From: Propionivibrio soli
GTDB taxonomy: Bacteria > Pseudomonadota > Gammaproteobacteria > Burkholderiales > Rhodocyclaceae
Assembly: GCF_025770765.1 (NCBI RefSeq)
Contig: NZ_JANZKY010000014.1
Coordinates: forward strand, 117,787 to 181,786
DNA: 64,000 nucleotides
Reading direction: 5' to 3'
The notes under the pieces were generated by a model, which saw only the letters and a program-made list of their open reading frames with translations, did no database searches and was not told the origin of the DNA. This document shows, piece by piece, positions 8,533 to 19,645 of the stretch. The position numbers were made by a program, and so were the translations under genes. Position 1 is the first letter of the stretch; every line of letters begins with the position of its first letter.

Positions 8533-9414
8533 ATGAGCGAAGAAGTAGACATCGTCGATCAAGCGGATGGGGAACAGGCCGAACCTGTGGCCGAGGTACC
8601 CGTGGAACCCTTTGCGCGCATTTACGGCGAGCCGATGGTTCAGATGCCGCTCGACCTTTATATTCCGCCCGACGCCATGGCGGTGATGCTCGACGCTTTT
8701 GAAGGCCCGCTCGACCTGCTTCTTTACCTGATCCGCAAAGCGAACATCAACGTCCTCGACATTCCGATGGCGCCGCTTACCGAGCAGTACCTGACCTATG
8801 TGGAGGCGATGCGCTCGCAGAACCTCGAGCTGGCGGCCGATTACCTCGTCATGGCGGCGATGCTGATCGAGATCAAATCGCGCATGCTGCTGCCGAAGAC
8901 ACGAGTCAGCGAAGGCGAGGAAGCGGAAGATCCGCGCGCCGAACTCGTCCGACGCCTGATTGAGTACGAGCAGATGAAGCTGGCGGCACACAAACTCGAT
9001 GAAATCCCGCAGGCCGAACGCGACTTCGACTGGGTCGAGGTCTGGGTCGAGAAATCACTCTTGCAACGCTTGCCTGACGTCTCACCTGACGACTTGCGCG
9101 AGGCATGGTCGGCGATCGTGCGCCAGGCGAAGCTCCACACGCGTCATACGATCCAGCGCGAAGAGCTGTCGGTACGCGAGCATATGGGCCAGATCCTGCG
9201 GTTTCTCCGCGATACGGACGGCTTTGTCGAGTTCGCTGACATCTTCGATCCGACGCTCGGAGCCCCGGTCGTCGTCGTGCACTTCCTGGCGATGCTCGAA
9301 CTTGCTCGCGAACGCTTGCTGGAGATGACGCAAACCGAACCCTTCGCTCCGATTTATGTGAGGTTGACCGATGGACGAACCGAACGACACACCGAATCCG
9401 AGTCAAGCGAATGA
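8533..9414 (+). CDS. scpA: Segregation and condensation protein A
   Basis: ScpA is the kleisin subunit of the bacterial SMC condensin and bridges the SMC heads. The 293-residue protein has the family hallmark [22 protein letters not shown] near residue 58 (given in part), then [21 protein letters not shown] and a C-terminal winged-helix region. The first 50 residues are an acidic extension absent from short homologues. Its 3' end overlaps scpB by 44 bp, which suggests translational coupling. No smc gene lies in the window. Confidence 0.94.
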   Translation: MSEEVDIVDQADGEQAEPVAEVPVEPFARIYGEPMVQMPLDLYIPPDAMAVMLDAFEGPLDLLLYLIRKANINVLDIPMAPLTEQYLTYVEAMRSQNLELAADYLVMAAMLIEIKSRMLLPKTRVSEGEEAEDPRAELVRRLIEYEQMKLAAHKLDEIPQAERDFDWVEVWVEKSLLQRLPDVSPDDLREAWSAIVRQAKLHTRHTIQREELSVREHMGQILRFLRDTDGFVEFADIFDPTLGAPVVVVHFLAMLELARERLLEMTQTEPFAPIYVRLTDGRTERHTESESSE

Positions 9415-10117
9415 CCCTGTTGCGATGCCGACGGTCGAGATTCCTGAGGTGACTGAGACGGCCGAAACGTCGCCTATCGCCGAGCGCATCACCGAGGAAA
9501 CCGCCGGTGCGGACGATGTCGCTCGCCCAGAAACGTCGCAGCAGGTGTCGGTGGCCGGCGTGCTGAATAATCCCGCCGAGACGAAACGCGTCCTCGAAGC
9601 CGTATTGCTCAGCGCTTCCCAACCCTTGTCAGTGTCCGAGCTGAGGAAGGTCTTCATCGAGGAGATCGGCGCCGACGTCGTGCGTGTCCTGCTCGACGAA
9701 CTTCGTGCCGAATGGGCTGAACGCCCGCTCGAACTCATTCAGGTGGCGAGCGGGTGGCGTTTCCGTACGCGCGCCGAATACCTGCCGTACATCGATCGGC
9801 TCAATCCGGAGAAGCCGCCCAAATACTCGCGCGCGGTACTCGAAACGCTGGCCATCATCGCTTACCGCCAGCCGGTTACGCGCGGGGATATCGAAGAGAT
9901 TCGCGGCGTGACCGTCGCCTCACAGATCATCAAGGTTCTCGAGGAACGCGGCTGGGTCGACGTCGTCGGCCATCGCGATACGCCGGGTCGACCGGCACTG
10001 CTGGCGACGACAAAGAAGTTCCTCGATGACCTCGGTCTGCGCAGTGTGACCGAGTTGCCGCCCCTTGAGATGATCAACCAATCACTGGATTTTTCCGATG
10101 CCGACCAAACCGCGTAA
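9371..10117 (+). CDS. scpB: Segregation and condensation protein B
   Basis: The winged-helix partner of ScpA in the SMC-ScpAB complex. The 248-residue protein has an acidic low-complexity N-terminus of about 65 residues, then two winged-helix domains with [21 protein letters not shown] and [28 protein letters not shown] (in part), the family signature. It overlaps scpA at the front by 44 bp and rluB at the back by 20 bp, so the three are one translational unit. If the ATG at 9371 is not used, the conserved core would still be reached from downstream in-frame starts. Confidence 0.94.
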   Translation: MDEPNDTPNPSQANDPVAMPTVEIPEVTETAETSPIAERITEETAGADDVARPETSQQVSVAGVLNNPAETKRVLEAVLLSASQPLSVSELRKVFIEEIGADVVRVLLDELRAEWAERPLELIQVASGWRFRTRAEYLPYIDRLNPEKPPKYSRAVLETLAIIAYRQPVTRGDIEEIRGVTVASQIIKVLEERGWVDVVGHRDTPGRPALLATTKKFLDDLGLRSVTELPPLEMINQSLDFSDADQTA

Positions 10118-11123
10118 GACGCCTTTCCGCCCTCCGACAGGAACACCGGCGCCTGCGCGCCGGAACGCGCCGCCAAGCCACGCGCGCGGGATACCCGATG
10201 CGGAGGAAGATCGCGCAACCTCCACTGAGCCGAGAGTTCGACGCGGGCCTTCGGAACGCACGCAACCACATTCGAAGCGCATGCGGCATCAGGAAGCGCC
10301 TGCGAAACCCGAGCGCCTTCACAAGCTGCTCGCACAGAGCGGCTTTGGTTCGCGGCGAGAGATGGAGGAATTGATCGCCGCCGGTCGCGTCAGCGTGAAC
10401 GGGGAAACGGCGCAGGTTGGGCAATCGGCCAATCCTGGGGACCGGGTGAAGGTCAACGGAAAGCTTGTCAATCTTCGCTTTGCGAACCGCTTGCCGCGCG
10501 TCATCATCTACCACAAGCCCGAGGGCGAGATCGTTTCACGCGACGACCCGGACCGCCGGCCGACCGTCTTCACGTCGCTGCCGCGCCTCGCCGGCGCACG
10601 TTGGGTGGCCATCGGACGTCTCGATTTCAATACCAGCGGCTTGCTGCTTTTCACCACGTCGGGCGAACTCGCGAATCGGCTCATGCACCCACGGTACAAC
10701 CTCGTCCGGGAGTATGCCGTTCGCGTGCTGGGCGAATTGCCTGACGAGGCTCGCCAGCGCTTACTCGATGGCGTCGAACTCGACGACGGCATCGCCCAGT
10801 TTGCGACTTTCATGGAGGCCGGCGGCGATGGCGCCAATCGCTGGTATCGCGTCTCACTCTTCGAAGGACGTAACCGGGAAGTCAGGCGAATGTTCGAAGC
10901 GGTCGGCGTCACCGTAAGCCGGTTGATGCGTGTCCGCTATGGTCCTTTCGTGTTGCCGCCCAATCTCAAGCGTGGTCAGGTGCTTGAACTTGGCGAGACG
11001 GAGGTGCGCAAGTTGCTCACCGAGTTTGGGGTTGAGGCACCGACGGCTATGCGCTCCAAGGTGGTGCGGGAGCGGCCGGCAGGACCGGCGAGGGCTACCA
11101 CGGCGCGTCGCCGCAATCCGTAA
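10098..11123 (+). CDS. rluB: 23S rRNA pseudouridine synthase RluB
   Basis: RluB isomerises uridine 2605 of 23S rRNA. The 341-residue protein carries an S4 RNA-binding domain ([20 protein letters not shown]) and the RsuA/RluB catalytic motif [11 protein letters not shown] near residues 173-183, whose aspartate is the nucleophile. The first 70 residues are basic, proline-rich and disordered, as in many betaproteobacterial RluB proteins. The C-terminus is also basic. It is the last gene of the operon; position beside scpB is conserved and distinguishes it from RluE or RsuA. Confidence 0.92.
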   Translation: MPTKPRKTPFRPPTGTPAPARRNAPPSHARGIPDAEEDRATSTEPRVRRGPSERTQPHSKRMRHQEAPAKPERLHKLLAQSGFGSRREMEELIAAGRVSVNGETAQVGQSANPGDRVKVNGKLVNLRFANRLPRVIIYHKPEGEIVSRDDPDRRPTVFTSLPRLAGARWVAIGRLDFNTSGLLLFTTSGELANRLMHPRYNLVREYAVRVLGELPDEARQRLLDGVELDDGIAQFATFMEAGGDGANRWYRVSLFEGRNREVRRMFEAVGVTVSRLMRVRYGPFVLPPNLKRGQVLELGETEVRKLLTEFGVEAPTAMRSKVVRERPAGPARATTARRRNP

Positions 11124-11145
11124 CGTCATCGCTTTTTTCCAGCCT

Positions 11146-12729
11146 TTAGTGTGCGTCGGCCGGTGGCCCGAGCGCCTTGGCATTCATGAGCAGGAGCAAG
11201 GGCAGGGCAAGTAGCATACCGATGCCAAAGGCAAGAAAGAGCTGATCGAATGAAAGCATCTGCGCCTGCTTGGATATCTGCTGACTGAGCAGCGCCTTCG
11301 ACTTCAGATCGGCGATGGCTTCTGGCGAGCCGAGGCTAAGAAGCCTCGCCTTGAAGACGGCGAGGCGTTCGAGCGCCAATCCACTATTTCCGGCGACATG
11401 TTCACCAAGGGTCGAGAAACGGATTCGTGTCAGCGACGTTAACATCGTGGCCGACGCCGCGATACCGACGCTCCCGCCAAGTTGCCGTGTGAGGTTGTAG
11501 AGTCCCGAAGCGTCGGCGCGCGCTTGCGGTGCGATGTTCGCCAACGTCAGTGTGTTGAGCGGCATGAAGATCATGCCGAGGCCCATTCCGCGCAGGATCA
11601 ACGGCGGCAGGAAGTCCGCCGTGCCCGATTCCGTGGTGAATTGGTAGTGGCCCCACATGGCGTACATGAAAAGCATGATGCCGGCGACGACGATGAGCCG
11701 TGCCGGAACCCCTTTGGCCATGAGACGGGCCGCCACCGGCATGACGAGCCCGGAAGCGAGCGCCGAGGGGAGAATCAGAATACCGGTCTGCCACGCGGTG
11801 TATCCCATCAGCGTTTGCACATAGACGGGGAAGATGAAGACCGTCGAATAGAGCGAAGCGCCGAGCAGGAAAGTCATGACCAGTCCGGCGGAATACTGCA
11901 CGTCGCGGCACAGGTGGAGATCGACGAGTGCGTGCCGGCTTTCGAGTTGCCGAATGACGAAAAGACCGAGCGCCACGAAGCACGTCACGGCGTAAGCCGT
12001 TATTTCTACCGATTCGAACCAATCGAGCCGTTCACCGCGTTCGAGAAAGAGCTGTAGGCAACCGATTCCGACGGCCATCATCAGCAGACCGAGGTAGTCA
12101 ATCTTCTCGATATGGCGCCGGAACTTGGAGTCCGGGACATAAACGACGGTCATAGCCAGCGCCAGCACGCCGAGCGGCAGGTTGATATAGAAGATCCATG
12201 GCCACGAATACTCGTCGGTCAGCCAGCCGCCGAGCGTCGGGCCGAGCATCGGGCCGGTCATGATCCCCATGCCGAAGATCGACATGCCCGTCGCCACCTC
12301 CTTGCGCGGGAAGGCTTCGAAGATCGTCGCCTGCGCAGTCGCGATGAGTCCGCCCCCCCCAAGTCCCTGAACAATGCGCCAGAAAACGAGTTGCGCCAGC
12401 GATCCGGAACTGCCGCAGGCGAACGAGGCCAGCGTAAACAGCAGGATCGACAACAGGAGGTAATTGCGGCGCCCGAAAAGATGCGAAAGGAAACCCGAAA
12501 TCGGCAGGACAATTACGTTGGCGACGACGTAACCGATCGATACCCACGTAATCTCATCGAGTGACGCACCGAGCGATCCCATCATGTGCGGGACGGCCAC
12601 GTTGACGATACTTGTGTCGACGAGTTCGAGGACGCATGCCAGCGTAACCGTCATCGCGATGATGAAACGGTTGGCGTAAGTCTCTTCGGGCGTCGTAGAA
12701 CGGCAGAGGCCGGGAGAAAACGTTCTCAT
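11146..12729 (-). CDS. DHA2-family MFS multidrug efflux permease (EmrB-like)
   Basis: A 527-residue, 14-span drug:H+ antiporter of the DHA2 family. Motif C-type glycine/proline pattern IMTGPMLGPTLGGWLTD and the first-span signature LELVDTSIVNVAVPHMMGSL are present (quoted in part), together with SHLFGRR of motif A. It should form the inner-membrane pump of a tripartite efflux system with the HlyD-type adaptor encoded just upstream (22-bp gap) and an outer-membrane factor encoded elsewhere. Control is likely through the TetR regulator that heads the operon. The substrate cannot be told from sequence. Confidence 0.93.
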   Translation of the reverse strand: MRTFSPGLCRSTTPEETYANRFIIAMTVTLACVLELVDTSIVNVAVPHMMGSLGASLDEITWVSIGYVVANVIVLPISGFLSHLFGRRNYLLLSILLFTLASFACGSSGSLAQLVFWRIVQGLGGGGLIATAQATIFEAFPRKEVATGMSIFGMGIMTGPMLGPTLGGWLTDEYSWPWIFYINLPLGVLALAMTVVYVPDSKFRRHIEKIDYLGLLMMAVGIGCLQLFLERGERLDWFESVEITAYAVTCFVALGLFVIRQLESRHALVDLHLCRDVQYSAGLVMTFLLGASLYSTVFIFPVYVQTLMGYTAWQTGILILPSALASGLVMPVAARLMAKGVPARLIVVAGIMLFMYAMWGHYQFTTESGTADFLPPLILRGMGLGMIFMPLNTLTLANIAPQARADASGLYNLTRQLGGSVGIAASATMLTSLTRIRFSTLGEHVAGNSGLALERLAVFKARLLSLGSPEAIADLKSKALLSQQISKQAQMLSFDQLFLAFGIGMLLALPLLLLMNAKALGPPADAH

Positions 12730-12751
12730 GAATCAGGCGCCCTGTGAGTCG

Positions 12752-13852
12752 TCAGCGCGTCGAGATAGTCACGTTGACCGACATGCCCGGACGCAAGGGA
12801 TGTTCGGCGGGTAGGGCGTCGAGCGCGATCTTTACAGGGACGCGTTGCACGACCTTGGTGAAATTGCCGGTCGAATTGTCGGGCGGCAGGAGCGTAAAGC
12901 GCGCCCCGGTCGCAGGGCTGAACGAGTCGACCCGCCCCTTGAGCTTCGTATCGGCGTAGGCGTCCACTTCGATTTCCACCGTTTGCCCCGGGGCCACCTG
13001 TCTTACTTCCGTTTCCTTGAGATTGGCCGTCACCCAAAGATCGTGGGTCGGCACCAGGTACATGAGGGTCTGTCCGGCCTGGATCATCTGGCCCGGCTCG
13101 ACTGCTTTCTTGCTTACCACGCCGTCAACTGGGGCAGCGACACGGGCGTCAACCAACTGATTCCGTGCCAACTGTAGGTTGGCCTCGGCCGCCGCCACCT
13201 TCGCCTGCGCGGCTTGTAACCCGGCGGACGAGACATTTACTTGTTGCCCTGCCGCTGAGGCCGATTCCCTCGTCGTTCCAAGTTGTGCCTCCAGCGCACG
13301 CACATGGGCCTCGGCTGTTTTGACCGCCGTCTCCGACGCATCGAGCGCCGCGGCGCTATACATCTTCTGGTTGGCGAGTTCGCGTACGCGAACGAGGTCG
13401 CGGCGTGCCTTGTCAACGTTGGCGCGCGCTTCCGTGATCTGTGCTTCGATAGCGTGAATCTGCGCGGCGGCGGCGGCCGCACTGGCCTGGGCGGCCCCTA
13501 TTTGTGCGAGGGCAATTCCCGGTTGTCCTGTCTTGCCGGCGGCGGAGAGTGCTTGTTGGTACTCCGCCTCGGCAAGGGCTGCTTTCGCCGCATAGTCGCG
13601 CGGATCGATTTCAACGAGAACGGCGTCACGCTTGACGGTCTGATTGTCCGTCACTGGAACCTTCAGGACATATCCGCCCACCCGGGCAGCGATCGGGACG
13701 ATATGGCCCTCCAACTGGGCGTTGTCGGTCGCCACATGTGATCGGCCCCACCACCACCGGTAGGCAATGACGGCGACGATAACTACAAGCAGGATTGCAA
13801 AAAGAGCGCGGGCCTTTGTTTGCTTTCGCGCGGGTTGGGGTGGGTTAGTCAT
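12752..13852 (-). CDS. HlyD/EmrA-family periplasmic adaptor of the efflux pump
   Basis: A 366-residue membrane-fusion protein. One N-terminal membrane helix (LFAILLVVIVAVIAYRWWWG) is followed by the half-lipoyl segment TDNAQLEGHIVPIAARVGG, a long alpha-helical coiled-coil region rich in Ala, Glu and Gln (about residues 85-215), the second lipoyl half VAAPVDGVVSKKAVEPG, and a beta-barrel region. It links the MFS pump to an outer-membrane channel. It overlaps the tetR-type gene by 8 bp and precedes the permease by 22 bp, so the three form one operon. Confidence 0.93.
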   Translation of the reverse strand: MTNPPQPARKQTKARALFAILLVVIVAVIAYRWWWGRSHVATDNAQLEGHIVPIAARVGGYVLKVPVTDNQTVKRDAVLVEIDPRDYAAKAALAEAEYQQALSAAGKTGQPGIALAQIGAAQASAAAAAAQIHAIEAQITEARANVDKARRDLVRVRELANQKMYSAAALDASETAVKTAEAHVRALEAQLGTTRESASAAGQQVNVSSAGLQAAQAKVAAAEANLQLARNQLVDARVAAPVDGVVSKKAVEPGQMIQAGQTLMYLVPTHDLWVTANLKETEVRQVAPGQTVEIEVDAYADTKLKGRVDSFSPATGARFTLLPPDNSTGNFTKVVQRVPVKIALDALPAEHPLRPGMSVNVTISTR

Positions 13853-14477
13853 GGATTTCTTCGGGATGGAGAGCGATTCCGTTGAACACGATGTCGAGCA
13901 GGGGAGGGACCAGCGAGGCGGTTTCTGCGTACTGAGCGGCCTGGTCGGGAAAAGTGTGGCGCCACACGTTGGCGAACAGAATCGGCGCGGTTAGCGCCCG
14001 GACGACGGTTACCGGATCGCATGCGCGCAGTTCACCACGAGCCACGCCCGCCTGAACAAAGCTAATCAGCATTTCACGGATGCGTCCGCTGACTTCGTTG
14101 CGGAAAAACTCGGCGAGATCCGGGAAATTGCCGGCTTCTGCAATTACCAGCTTAGGTAGGCTGCCCGGGCACCCGAGCATGGCCTCTGCCCAAAGAGTGA
14201 TTGCTTTCCGTAATTGCGCTCGTGCAGTCGGCTCGCTCTTGGCGGTCTCCTCGATGCGATCGAGATTCGGGATGATGGTTTCCCGTATCGCAGCCTTGAA
14301 GAGCGCCTCCTTGCTCGGGAAGTAGAGGTAAACGGTGCCTTTCGTTACGCCAGCCGCCTGCGCGATTTGTTCTATTCGGGTGGCAGCGAAACCGTTCGCG
14401 TGGAACAGGGCGAGCGCGGCCGTAATGAGTTCTGCTGGGCGCGCTTCTTTTTTGCGATGGCGTTGTCCTGTGGCCAT
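13845..14477 (-). CDS. TetR/AcrR-family transcriptional regulator
   Basis: A 210-residue repressor with a standard TetR helix-turn-helix: [21 protein letters not shown] followed by [17 protein letters not shown] (residues about 20-60; quoted in parts). The C-terminal two-thirds is the ligand-binding/dimerisation domain. It is the first gene of the efflux operon, overlapping the adaptor gene by 8 bp, so it likely represses itself and the pump until a pump substrate binds. A candidate operator lies just upstream of its ATG. Confidence 0.93.
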   Translation of the reverse strand: MATGQRHRKKEARPAELITAALALFHANGFAATRIEQIAQAAGVTKGTVYLYFPSKEALFKAAIRETIIPNLDRIEETAKSEPTARAQLRKAITLWAEAMLGCPGSLPKLVIAEAGNFPDLAEFFRNEVSGRIREMLISFVQAGVARGELRACDPVTVVRALTAPILFANVWRHTFPDQAAQYAETASLVPPLLDIVFNGIALHPEEIHD

Positions 14478-14485
14478 GTACAGAC

Positions 14486-14508
14486 GTTAGTTACTGAACG
14501 GTTAGTCA
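14486..14508. promoter_or_regulatory. Candidate operator of the TetR-type efflux regulator
   Basis: The 14-bp ACTGAACGGTTAGT at 14493-14506 is an imperfect palindrome (5 of 7 base pairs match) and lies within an 8-bp direct repeat, GTTAGTTA and GTTAGTCA, spaced 15 bp apart. It sits 9-31 bp before the regulator start codon, a usual place for an autorepressor site. This is based on symmetry and position only. Confidence 0.45.
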
Positions 14509-14609
14509 TTAAATCAGCGCACTCCCAAACTCGCAAGCTTTCTCGACGAAATGGCGGGATGAGGATTCACGAAGGCGCGGCGGATGACCACGATGACTCC
14601 ATTATTCGA

Positions 14610-14638
14610 TTTACCCGGTGCCGGATTTTCGTTATAAT
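14610..14638 (+). promoter_or_regulatory. Promoter of the rimP-nusA-infB operon
   Basis: TTTACC (-35) and a perfect TATAAT (-10) are spaced 17 bp apart. The predicted start near 14645 gives a leader of about 70 bases before rimP that contains two hairpins. Confidence 0.65.
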
Positions 14639-14657
14639 CCAACGGTTTTATCCGCTC

Positions 14658-14706
14658 GCCCCTGTTGGGGCCAGTATTTTCGGAGATGGGCGTTTCGCCC
14701 ATTTTT
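14658..14706 (+). terminator. Two-hairpin leader with terminator-like second stem before rimP
   Basis: The leader has a 5-bp stem GCCCC/GGGGC (14658-14671) followed by a 7-bp stem ATGGGCG-TTT-CGCCCAT (14686-14702) and five T residues. The second looks like an intrinsic terminator only 12 bases before the rimP ATG. Because it lies inside the promoter-to-gene leader it may act as an attenuator of the operon, which includes nusA, a termination factor. The attenuation role is inference. Confidence 0.55.
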
Positions 14707-14717
14707 CATTTGTGGCT

Positions 14718-15158
14718 ATGGATTTGCACGAACTTCTTGGCAAGACGGTAACCGGACTGGGGTACGAACTCGTGGATATCGAGCAGAGTCCTCGCGGTCG
14801 GATTCTGCGCGTCTTTATCGACAAGCCGGAGAAGCCGGGTGGTGTTGACGTCGAAGATTGCGCCTTAGTCAGCAATCAGCTGACACGGGTATTGGCAGTC
14901 GAAAACGTCGATTACGATCGCCTTGAAATTTCGTCGCCTGGCCTTGACCGAGTGCTGAAAAAAGTAGCGGATTTCGAGCGTTTCGTCGGTTCGCAAATAA
15001 ACGTGCGATTGCGGTTGCCGATAAACGGTCGGCGTAATTTTAACGGTGTCCTGAACGGCGTTCTGGACGGCAAGGTGCGCCTGACAGTCGATACGGGCGA
15101 GGTGGAACTGGATCTGGCGAATGTCGACAAAGCCAGATTGGTTCCCAAATTCGATTAG
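14718..15158 (+). CDS. rimP: Ribosome maturation factor RimP
   Basis: RimP helps assemble the 30S subunit. The 146-residue protein starts at the ATG giving [20 protein letters not shown]; longer upstream frames run through the promoter and leader and are not used. Signature segments are the N-terminal [31 protein letters not shown] and the [14 protein letters not shown] motif, then a small Sm-like C-terminal domain. First gene of the conserved rimP-nusA-infB-rbfA-truB-rpsO-pnp block. Confidence 0.95.
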   Translation: MDLHELLGKTVTGLGYELVDIEQSPRGRILRVFIDKPEKPGGVDVEDCALVSNQLTRVLAVENVDYDRLEISSPGLDRVLKKVADFERFVGSQINVRLRLPINGRRNFNGVLNGVLDGKVRLTVDTGEVELDLANVDKARLVPKFD

Positions 15159-15190
15159 AGACGAGCGGGCTGAATAGGGGATAGTGAGAG

Positions 15191-16663
15191 ATGAGCCGCG
15201 AAATTTTGCTGCTGGTGGACGTGTTGGCGCGCGAGAAAAACGTGAGCAAGGACATCGTCTTTAGCGCGCTCGAGTTGGCGCTCGCATCGGCGACCAAGAA
15301 GCGCATTGACGACGAGGCGGACGTCCGCGTCGTCGTCAACCGTGATACAGGCGACTTTGAGTCTTTTCGCCGTTGGGAGGTTGTTGCCGACGAGGATTTC
15401 ATTAACGAAGCCCAGCATATTCCGCTATCCGATGCAAGGAAGCAGGAGCCCGAAGTCGAGGTCGGAGACTATCTTGAAGAGGCCCTCGAACCAATCGATT
15501 TCGGCCGGATTGGCGCCCAAGCGGCGAAGCAGGTCATTCTGCAAAAAATTCGCGACGCAGAGCGCGATCAAATCCTGAACGATTTTCTGGACCGCAAAGA
15601 GCATCTCGTTACCGGCACCATCAAGCGGATGGAGCGAGGCAACGCCATTATCGAGGCAGGGAAGATTGAGGCCGTTCTGCCGCGCGACCAGATGATCCCG
15701 CGTGAGAACCTGCGTGTCGGGGATCGCGTCAAGGCCTACCTGCTTCGCGTTGATCGTCAGGCGCGTGGCCCTCAACTCATCCTTTCGCGTACCGCGCCCG
15801 AGTTCATCATCAAGTTGTTCGAGATGGAGGTGCCGGAAGTCGACGATGGCCTGCTTGAGATCAAGGCCGCCGCGCGCGATCCGGGGATGCGTGCGAAGAT
15901 CGCAGTGAAGTCCAATGACCAGCGCATTGACCCGATCGGTACTTGTGTCGGCATGCGCGGCATGCGGGTGACGGCTGTGACCAACGAACTGGCCGGCGAG
16001 CGCGTCGATATCGTCTTGTGGTCCGCAGATCCGGCTCAGTTCGTCGTCGGAGCGCTGGCACCGGCGGAAGTTCTTTCGGTCGTCGTTGATGAGGATCGCC
16101 ACAGCATGGACGTGGTGGTTGATGAAGACAACCTCGCGATCGCCATCGGCCGCGGTGGGCAAAACGTTCGCCTGGCGTCGGAAATGACTGGTTGGACGAT
16201 CAACCTGATGACCGAGGAAGAGTCGCAGACGCGGGTGGAAGCGGAGTCAGCGGCGATTCGCGTGCTCTTCATGGAAAAGCTCGACGTCGACGAGGAAGTT
16301 GCCAATATCCTGATCAGCGAAGGTTTCTCGACACTTGAAGAAGTTGCGTACGTGCCATTGCACGAGATGCTCGAAATCGAGGCTTTCGACGAAGCTACCG
16401 TACAGGAACTTCGTGAGCGGGCACGCAACGTCCTTCTCACCGAGGCTATCGTTACCGAAGAGCAGATCGGGGAAGTGGACGAAGACATGCTGGCTTTGGA
16501 AGGGATGGATAAGTCCCTTGCTGGCAAGTTGGCGGCAAGCGGCATTAAAACACGCGATGACCTTGCCGACCTTGCGGTTGACGAGCTGACCGAGATGACG
16601 GGGATCGACACCGAGCGCGCGAAGCAAGTTATTACTGCCGCGCGCGCGCATTGGTTCGAGTAA
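15191..16663 (+). CDS. nusA: Transcription termination/antitermination factor NusA
   Basis: NusA binds RNA polymerase and nascent RNA and modulates pausing, termination and antitermination. The 490-residue protein has the N-terminal polymerase-binding domain, an S1 domain ([16 protein letters not shown]), two KH domains (around [15 protein letters not shown] and [14 protein letters not shown]) and two C-terminal acidic helix-hairpin repeats (about residues 345-490), the E. coli-like architecture. It lies 32 bp after rimP and 21 bp before infB. Confidence 0.97.
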   Translation: MSREILLLVDVLAREKNVSKDIVFSALELALASATKKRIDDEADVRVVVNRDTGDFESFRRWEVVADEDFINEAQHIPLSDARKQEPEVEVGDYLEEALEPIDFGRIGAQAAKQVILQKIRDAERDQILNDFLDRKEHLVTGTIKRMERGNAIIEAGKIEAVLPRDQMIPRENLRVGDRVKAYLLRVDRQARGPQLILSRTAPEFIIKLFEMEVPEVDDGLLEIKAAARDPGMRAKIAVKSNDQRIDPIGTCVGMRGMRVTAVTNELAGERVDIVLWSADPAQFVVGALAPAEVLSVVVDEDRHSMDVVVDEDNLAIAIGRGGQNVRLASEMTGWTINLMTEEESQTRVEAESAAIRVLFMEKLDVDEEVANILISEGFSTLEEVAYVPLHEMLEIEAFDEATVQELRERARNVLLTEAIVTEEQIGEVDEDMLALEGMDKSLAGKLAASGIKTRDDLADLAVDELTEMTGIDTERAKQVITAARAHWFE

Positions 16664-16684
16664 GCAGACTAGAGGAAATTTCAC

Positions 16685-19516
16685 ATGGCGCAAACGAGTG
16701 TTGCCCAATTTGCCACCGACTTAAAAATGCCGGCGGCGGCGCTGCTCGAGCAGTTGCAGAAAGCGGGGGTTGAAAAGAAGCGGCCGGATGACCTGCTCAC
16801 CGAGCAGGACAAGTCGCGTCTCCTCGACTATCTGCGTCGCTCGCACGGCGAGGCCGACGCACGCACGAAGATTACCCTGACACGGCGTCAGACGACGGAA
16901 ATTCGCGCGCAGGATTCACACGGCAAGTCGCGAACGGTGCAGGTTGAGGTGCGCAAGAAGCGGGTTCTCGTCAAGCGCGATCCGCTCGAAGCTCGACCCG
17001 AACCGCAGTCACCCGTCGCGGAAGCGGTCGCGGTTCCTGTTATTGAGACGCCCCCACCTCCTCCCGTGGTTGAAGAAGTTCAAACTGCTCCGGAACCGGT
17101 AGTCGTGGAGGCCAAGGCGGAGCCCATCGTCGAAGTTCCGAGTGAGCCGAAAATCGAGCCCATCGTCGAAGCGGTGGAAGTGCCTGTTGCTCCGGCCAAG
17201 GCGAAGACGAAGGCAAAGCCGACCAAGCACGAGGTTGAAACGGCAACAGCCGGGGCTGAAGCGCCGGTTGCATCCGAGGCGAAGCCCGCTGCTCCGACGA
17301 AGAAAGTTGTTTCGCGTTTGGCGATCATCGGGGAAGAACAGCAACGGCTGCGTGCGGAAGAGGAACGCCGGCATGCCGAGTTGCGTGCCCGCCAGGAAGC
17401 AGAATTCCGTGAAAAGCAGCAACGGATTGCCGATCTCGCGCGGCTCAAGCAAGAAGCCGAGGAAAAGGCTGTCGCCGCACGCGCAGCCGAAGCCGCGAAA
17501 CAAGCCGCAGCGCAGACGGCCAGCGACAAACCGAGTGAGGACAAAACGCTGCACAAGCCGACATCCAAACCCGGTTCGGCTGAAAAGAAATCGCCTGACA
17601 AGAAAGGTCAGTGGAAGAGCGAAGGAACGAGCAAGCGACAAGGCTTGAAGACTCGCGGGGCTCCGACGACGACTGGTTGGCGTGACGGCAAGCATGGCAA
17701 GCGTGGTTCGCGTGGCGCGGAAGCCGAGGAAGCGCATGCCTTCCAAGCGCCAACCGAAGCCGTCGTGCACGAAGTCCATGTGCCCGAGACGATCTCGGTC
17801 TCGGATCTTGCGCACAAGATGGCAGTGAAAGCGACCGAAGTCATCAAGACCCTCATGAAAATGGGTTCGATGGTGACGATTAACCAGGTCCTTGACCAAG
17901 AAACGGCGATGATTGTCGTCGAGGAGATGGGGCACAAGGCGTTTGCCGCCAAGCTGGATGACCCGGACGCCTTCCTGACTGAGAACGAACACAAGGACGC
18001 ACCGCAGGAGCCGAGAGCGCCGGTCGTGACGGTTATGGGCCACGTCGACCACGGCAAGACGTCATTGCTCGACTACATTCGGCGCACCCGCGTGGCCTCC
18101 GGTGAAGCGGGCGGTATCACGCAGCACATCGGCGCTTATCACGTCGAAACGGCTCGCGGCATGGTGACCTTCCTCGACACACCGGGCCACGAGGCGTTTA
18201 CAGCGATGCGTGCGCGGGGAGCGAAAGCCACCGACCTCGTTATTCTCGTGGTCGCCGCCGACGACGGCGTCATGCCGCAGACGCGTGAAGCAATTCACCA
18301 CGCAAAAGCAGCCGGCGTGCCGATCGTCGTCGCGGTCAACAAGATCGACAAGCCGGAAGCCAATCCCGAGCGCGTTAAACAAGAACTGGTGGCGGAAAAC
18401 GTCATCCCCGAAGAGTATGGCGGCGACGCACCCTTCATCTCGGTTTCGGCGAAAACCGGCGCGGGTATCGACGAGCTGCTTGAGAACGTGTTGTTGCAGG
18501 CCGAGGTTCTGGAACTAACAGCACCGAAGGACTCGCCGGCGCGCGGTTTGATCATCGAGGCGCGGCTCGACAAAGGGCGCGGTCCTGTGGCCACGATGCT
18601 GGTTCAGGCCGGTACCCTGCGTCAGGGCGATGTCCTTCTTGCAGGACAGGTGTTCGGGCGTATCCGCGCGATGCTCGACGAAAACGGCAAGTCGATCAAG
18701 GAGGCAGGGCCGTCGATTCCGGTCGAGGTGCTCGGCCTTTCCGATGTCCCGGCGGCTGGTCAGGATGCGGTGGTTCTTGGAGACGAACGCAAGGCCCGTG
18801 AAATCGCATTGTTCAGGCAGGGCAAGTTCCGTGACGTGAAGCTCGCGAGCAAGCAGGCCGCGAATTTGGAGAACATACTCGATCAGATGTCGGAAGCTGA
18901 GGTCAAGACCTTGGCCCTGATCATCAAGGCCGACGTTCAGGGTTCTCAGGAAGCGCTGGTGCAGTCGCTGCAAAAACTGTCGACCGATGAGGTCAAGGTA
19001 AACGTGATCCACGCCGGGGTCGGCGGGATCAGCGAATCCGACGTGCACCTTGCGCAAGCGTCAAAAGCGGTCATCATCGGTTTCAATGCGCGGGCCGACG
19101 CCGGAGCGCGCAAGGCAGCCGAGAGCGTGGGTGTCGATATCCGTTACTACAACATCATTTACGATGCGGTAGACGACGTAAAGGCGGCTCTCTCTGGAAT
19201 GCTGGCTCCTGAGAAACGCGAGGAGATTACCGGCATGGTCGAGATTCGGCAGGTATTCCGGGCCACCAAGATCGGTACCATCGCCGGATGCTATGTCGTG
19301 GATGGCGTGGTCAAGCGTACGTCGCGGGCACGGCTGTTGCGGGACAACGTGGTTATATGGGACGGCGAACTGGAATCCCTCAAACGTTTCAAGGACGACG
19401 TCCGGGAAGTCCGTGCCGGTTTCGAATGCGGCTTGTCGCTGAAGAACTACACTGCGTATGAAGAAGGCGATCAACTCGAGGTCTACGACGTAACCGAGGT
19501 TGCCCGAACGCTGTAA
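16685..19516 (+). CDS. infB: Translation initiation factor IF-2
   Basis: IF-2 is the GTPase that places fMet-tRNA on the 30S subunit and promotes subunit joining. The 943-residue protein has the N-terminal IF2_N domain ([20 protein letters not shown]), a long low-complexity Ala/Glu/Lys/Pro linker (about 100-350), a second IF2_N-like segment, and the GTPase domain with G1 GHVDHGKT near residue 452, DTPGHEAF and [24 protein letters not shown] ribosome site fits the first ATG. In-frame internal starts could give shorter forms as in E. coli, but I did not find a decisive site. Confidence 0.97.
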   Translation: MAQTSVAQFATDLKMPAAALLEQLQKAGVEKKRPDDLLTEQDKSRLLDYLRRSHGEADARTKITLTRRQTTEIRAQDSHGKSRTVQVEVRKKRVLVKRDPLEARPEPQSPVAEAVAVPVIETPPPPPVVEEVQTAPEPVVVEAKAEPIVEVPSEPKIEPIVEAVEVPVAPAKAKTKAKPTKHEVETATAGAEAPVASEAKPAAPTKKVVSRLAIIGEEQQRLRAEEERRHAELRARQEAEFREKQQRIADLARLKQEAEEKAVAARAAEAAKQAAAQTASDKPSEDKTLHKPTSKPGSAEKKSPDKKGQWKSEGTSKRQGLKTRGAPTTTGWRDGKHGKRGSRGAEAEEAHAFQAPTEAVVHEVHVPETISVSDLAHKMAVKATEVIKTLMKMGSMVTINQVLDQETAMIVVEEMGHKAFAAKLDDPDAFLTENEHKDAPQEPRAPVVTVMGHVDHGKTSLLDYIRRTRVASGEAGGITQHIGAYHVETARGMVTFLDTPGHEAFTAMRARGAKATDLVILVVAADDGVMPQTREAIHHAKAAGVPIVVAVNKIDKPEANPERVKQELVAENVIPEEYGGDAPFISVSAKTGAGIDELLENVLLQAEVLELTAPKDSPARGLIIEARLDKGRGPVATMLVQAGTLRQGDVLLAGQVFGRIRAMLDENGKSIKEAGPSIPVEVLGLSDVPAAGQDAVVLGDERKAREIALFRQGKFRDVKLASKQAANLENILDQMSEAEVKTLALIIKADVQGSQEALVQSLQKLSTDEVKVNVIHAGVGGISESDVHLAQASKAVIIGFNARADAGARKAAESVGVDIRYYNIIYDAVDDVKAALSGMLAPEKREEITGMVEIRQVFRATKIGTIAGCYVVDGVVKRTSRARLLRDNVVIWDGELESLKRFKDDVREVRAGFECGLSLKNYTAYEEGDQLEVYDVTEVARTL

Positions 19517-19526
19517 TCTCACCAAA

Positions 19527-19547
19527 CCTCGGGGTTAATCCCCGAGG
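19527..19547. terminator. Perfect 8-bp hairpin between infB and rbfA
   Basis: CCTCGGGG and CCCCGAGG flank the 5-base loop TTAAT, ten bases after the infB stop codon. There is no T run, so it is unlikely to terminate transcription by itself. It may protect or process the mRNA between infB and rbfA. Confidence 0.5.
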
Positions 19548-19645
19548 TCTGCGTCTTCGCTAGGCGATGAGCGAACGTCGCTGAGGTATGTTGTCCTCAG
19601 TGGCCCGTAACGCCTCCGGTATCTGTCTTTTTGAGGCCACCTTCA

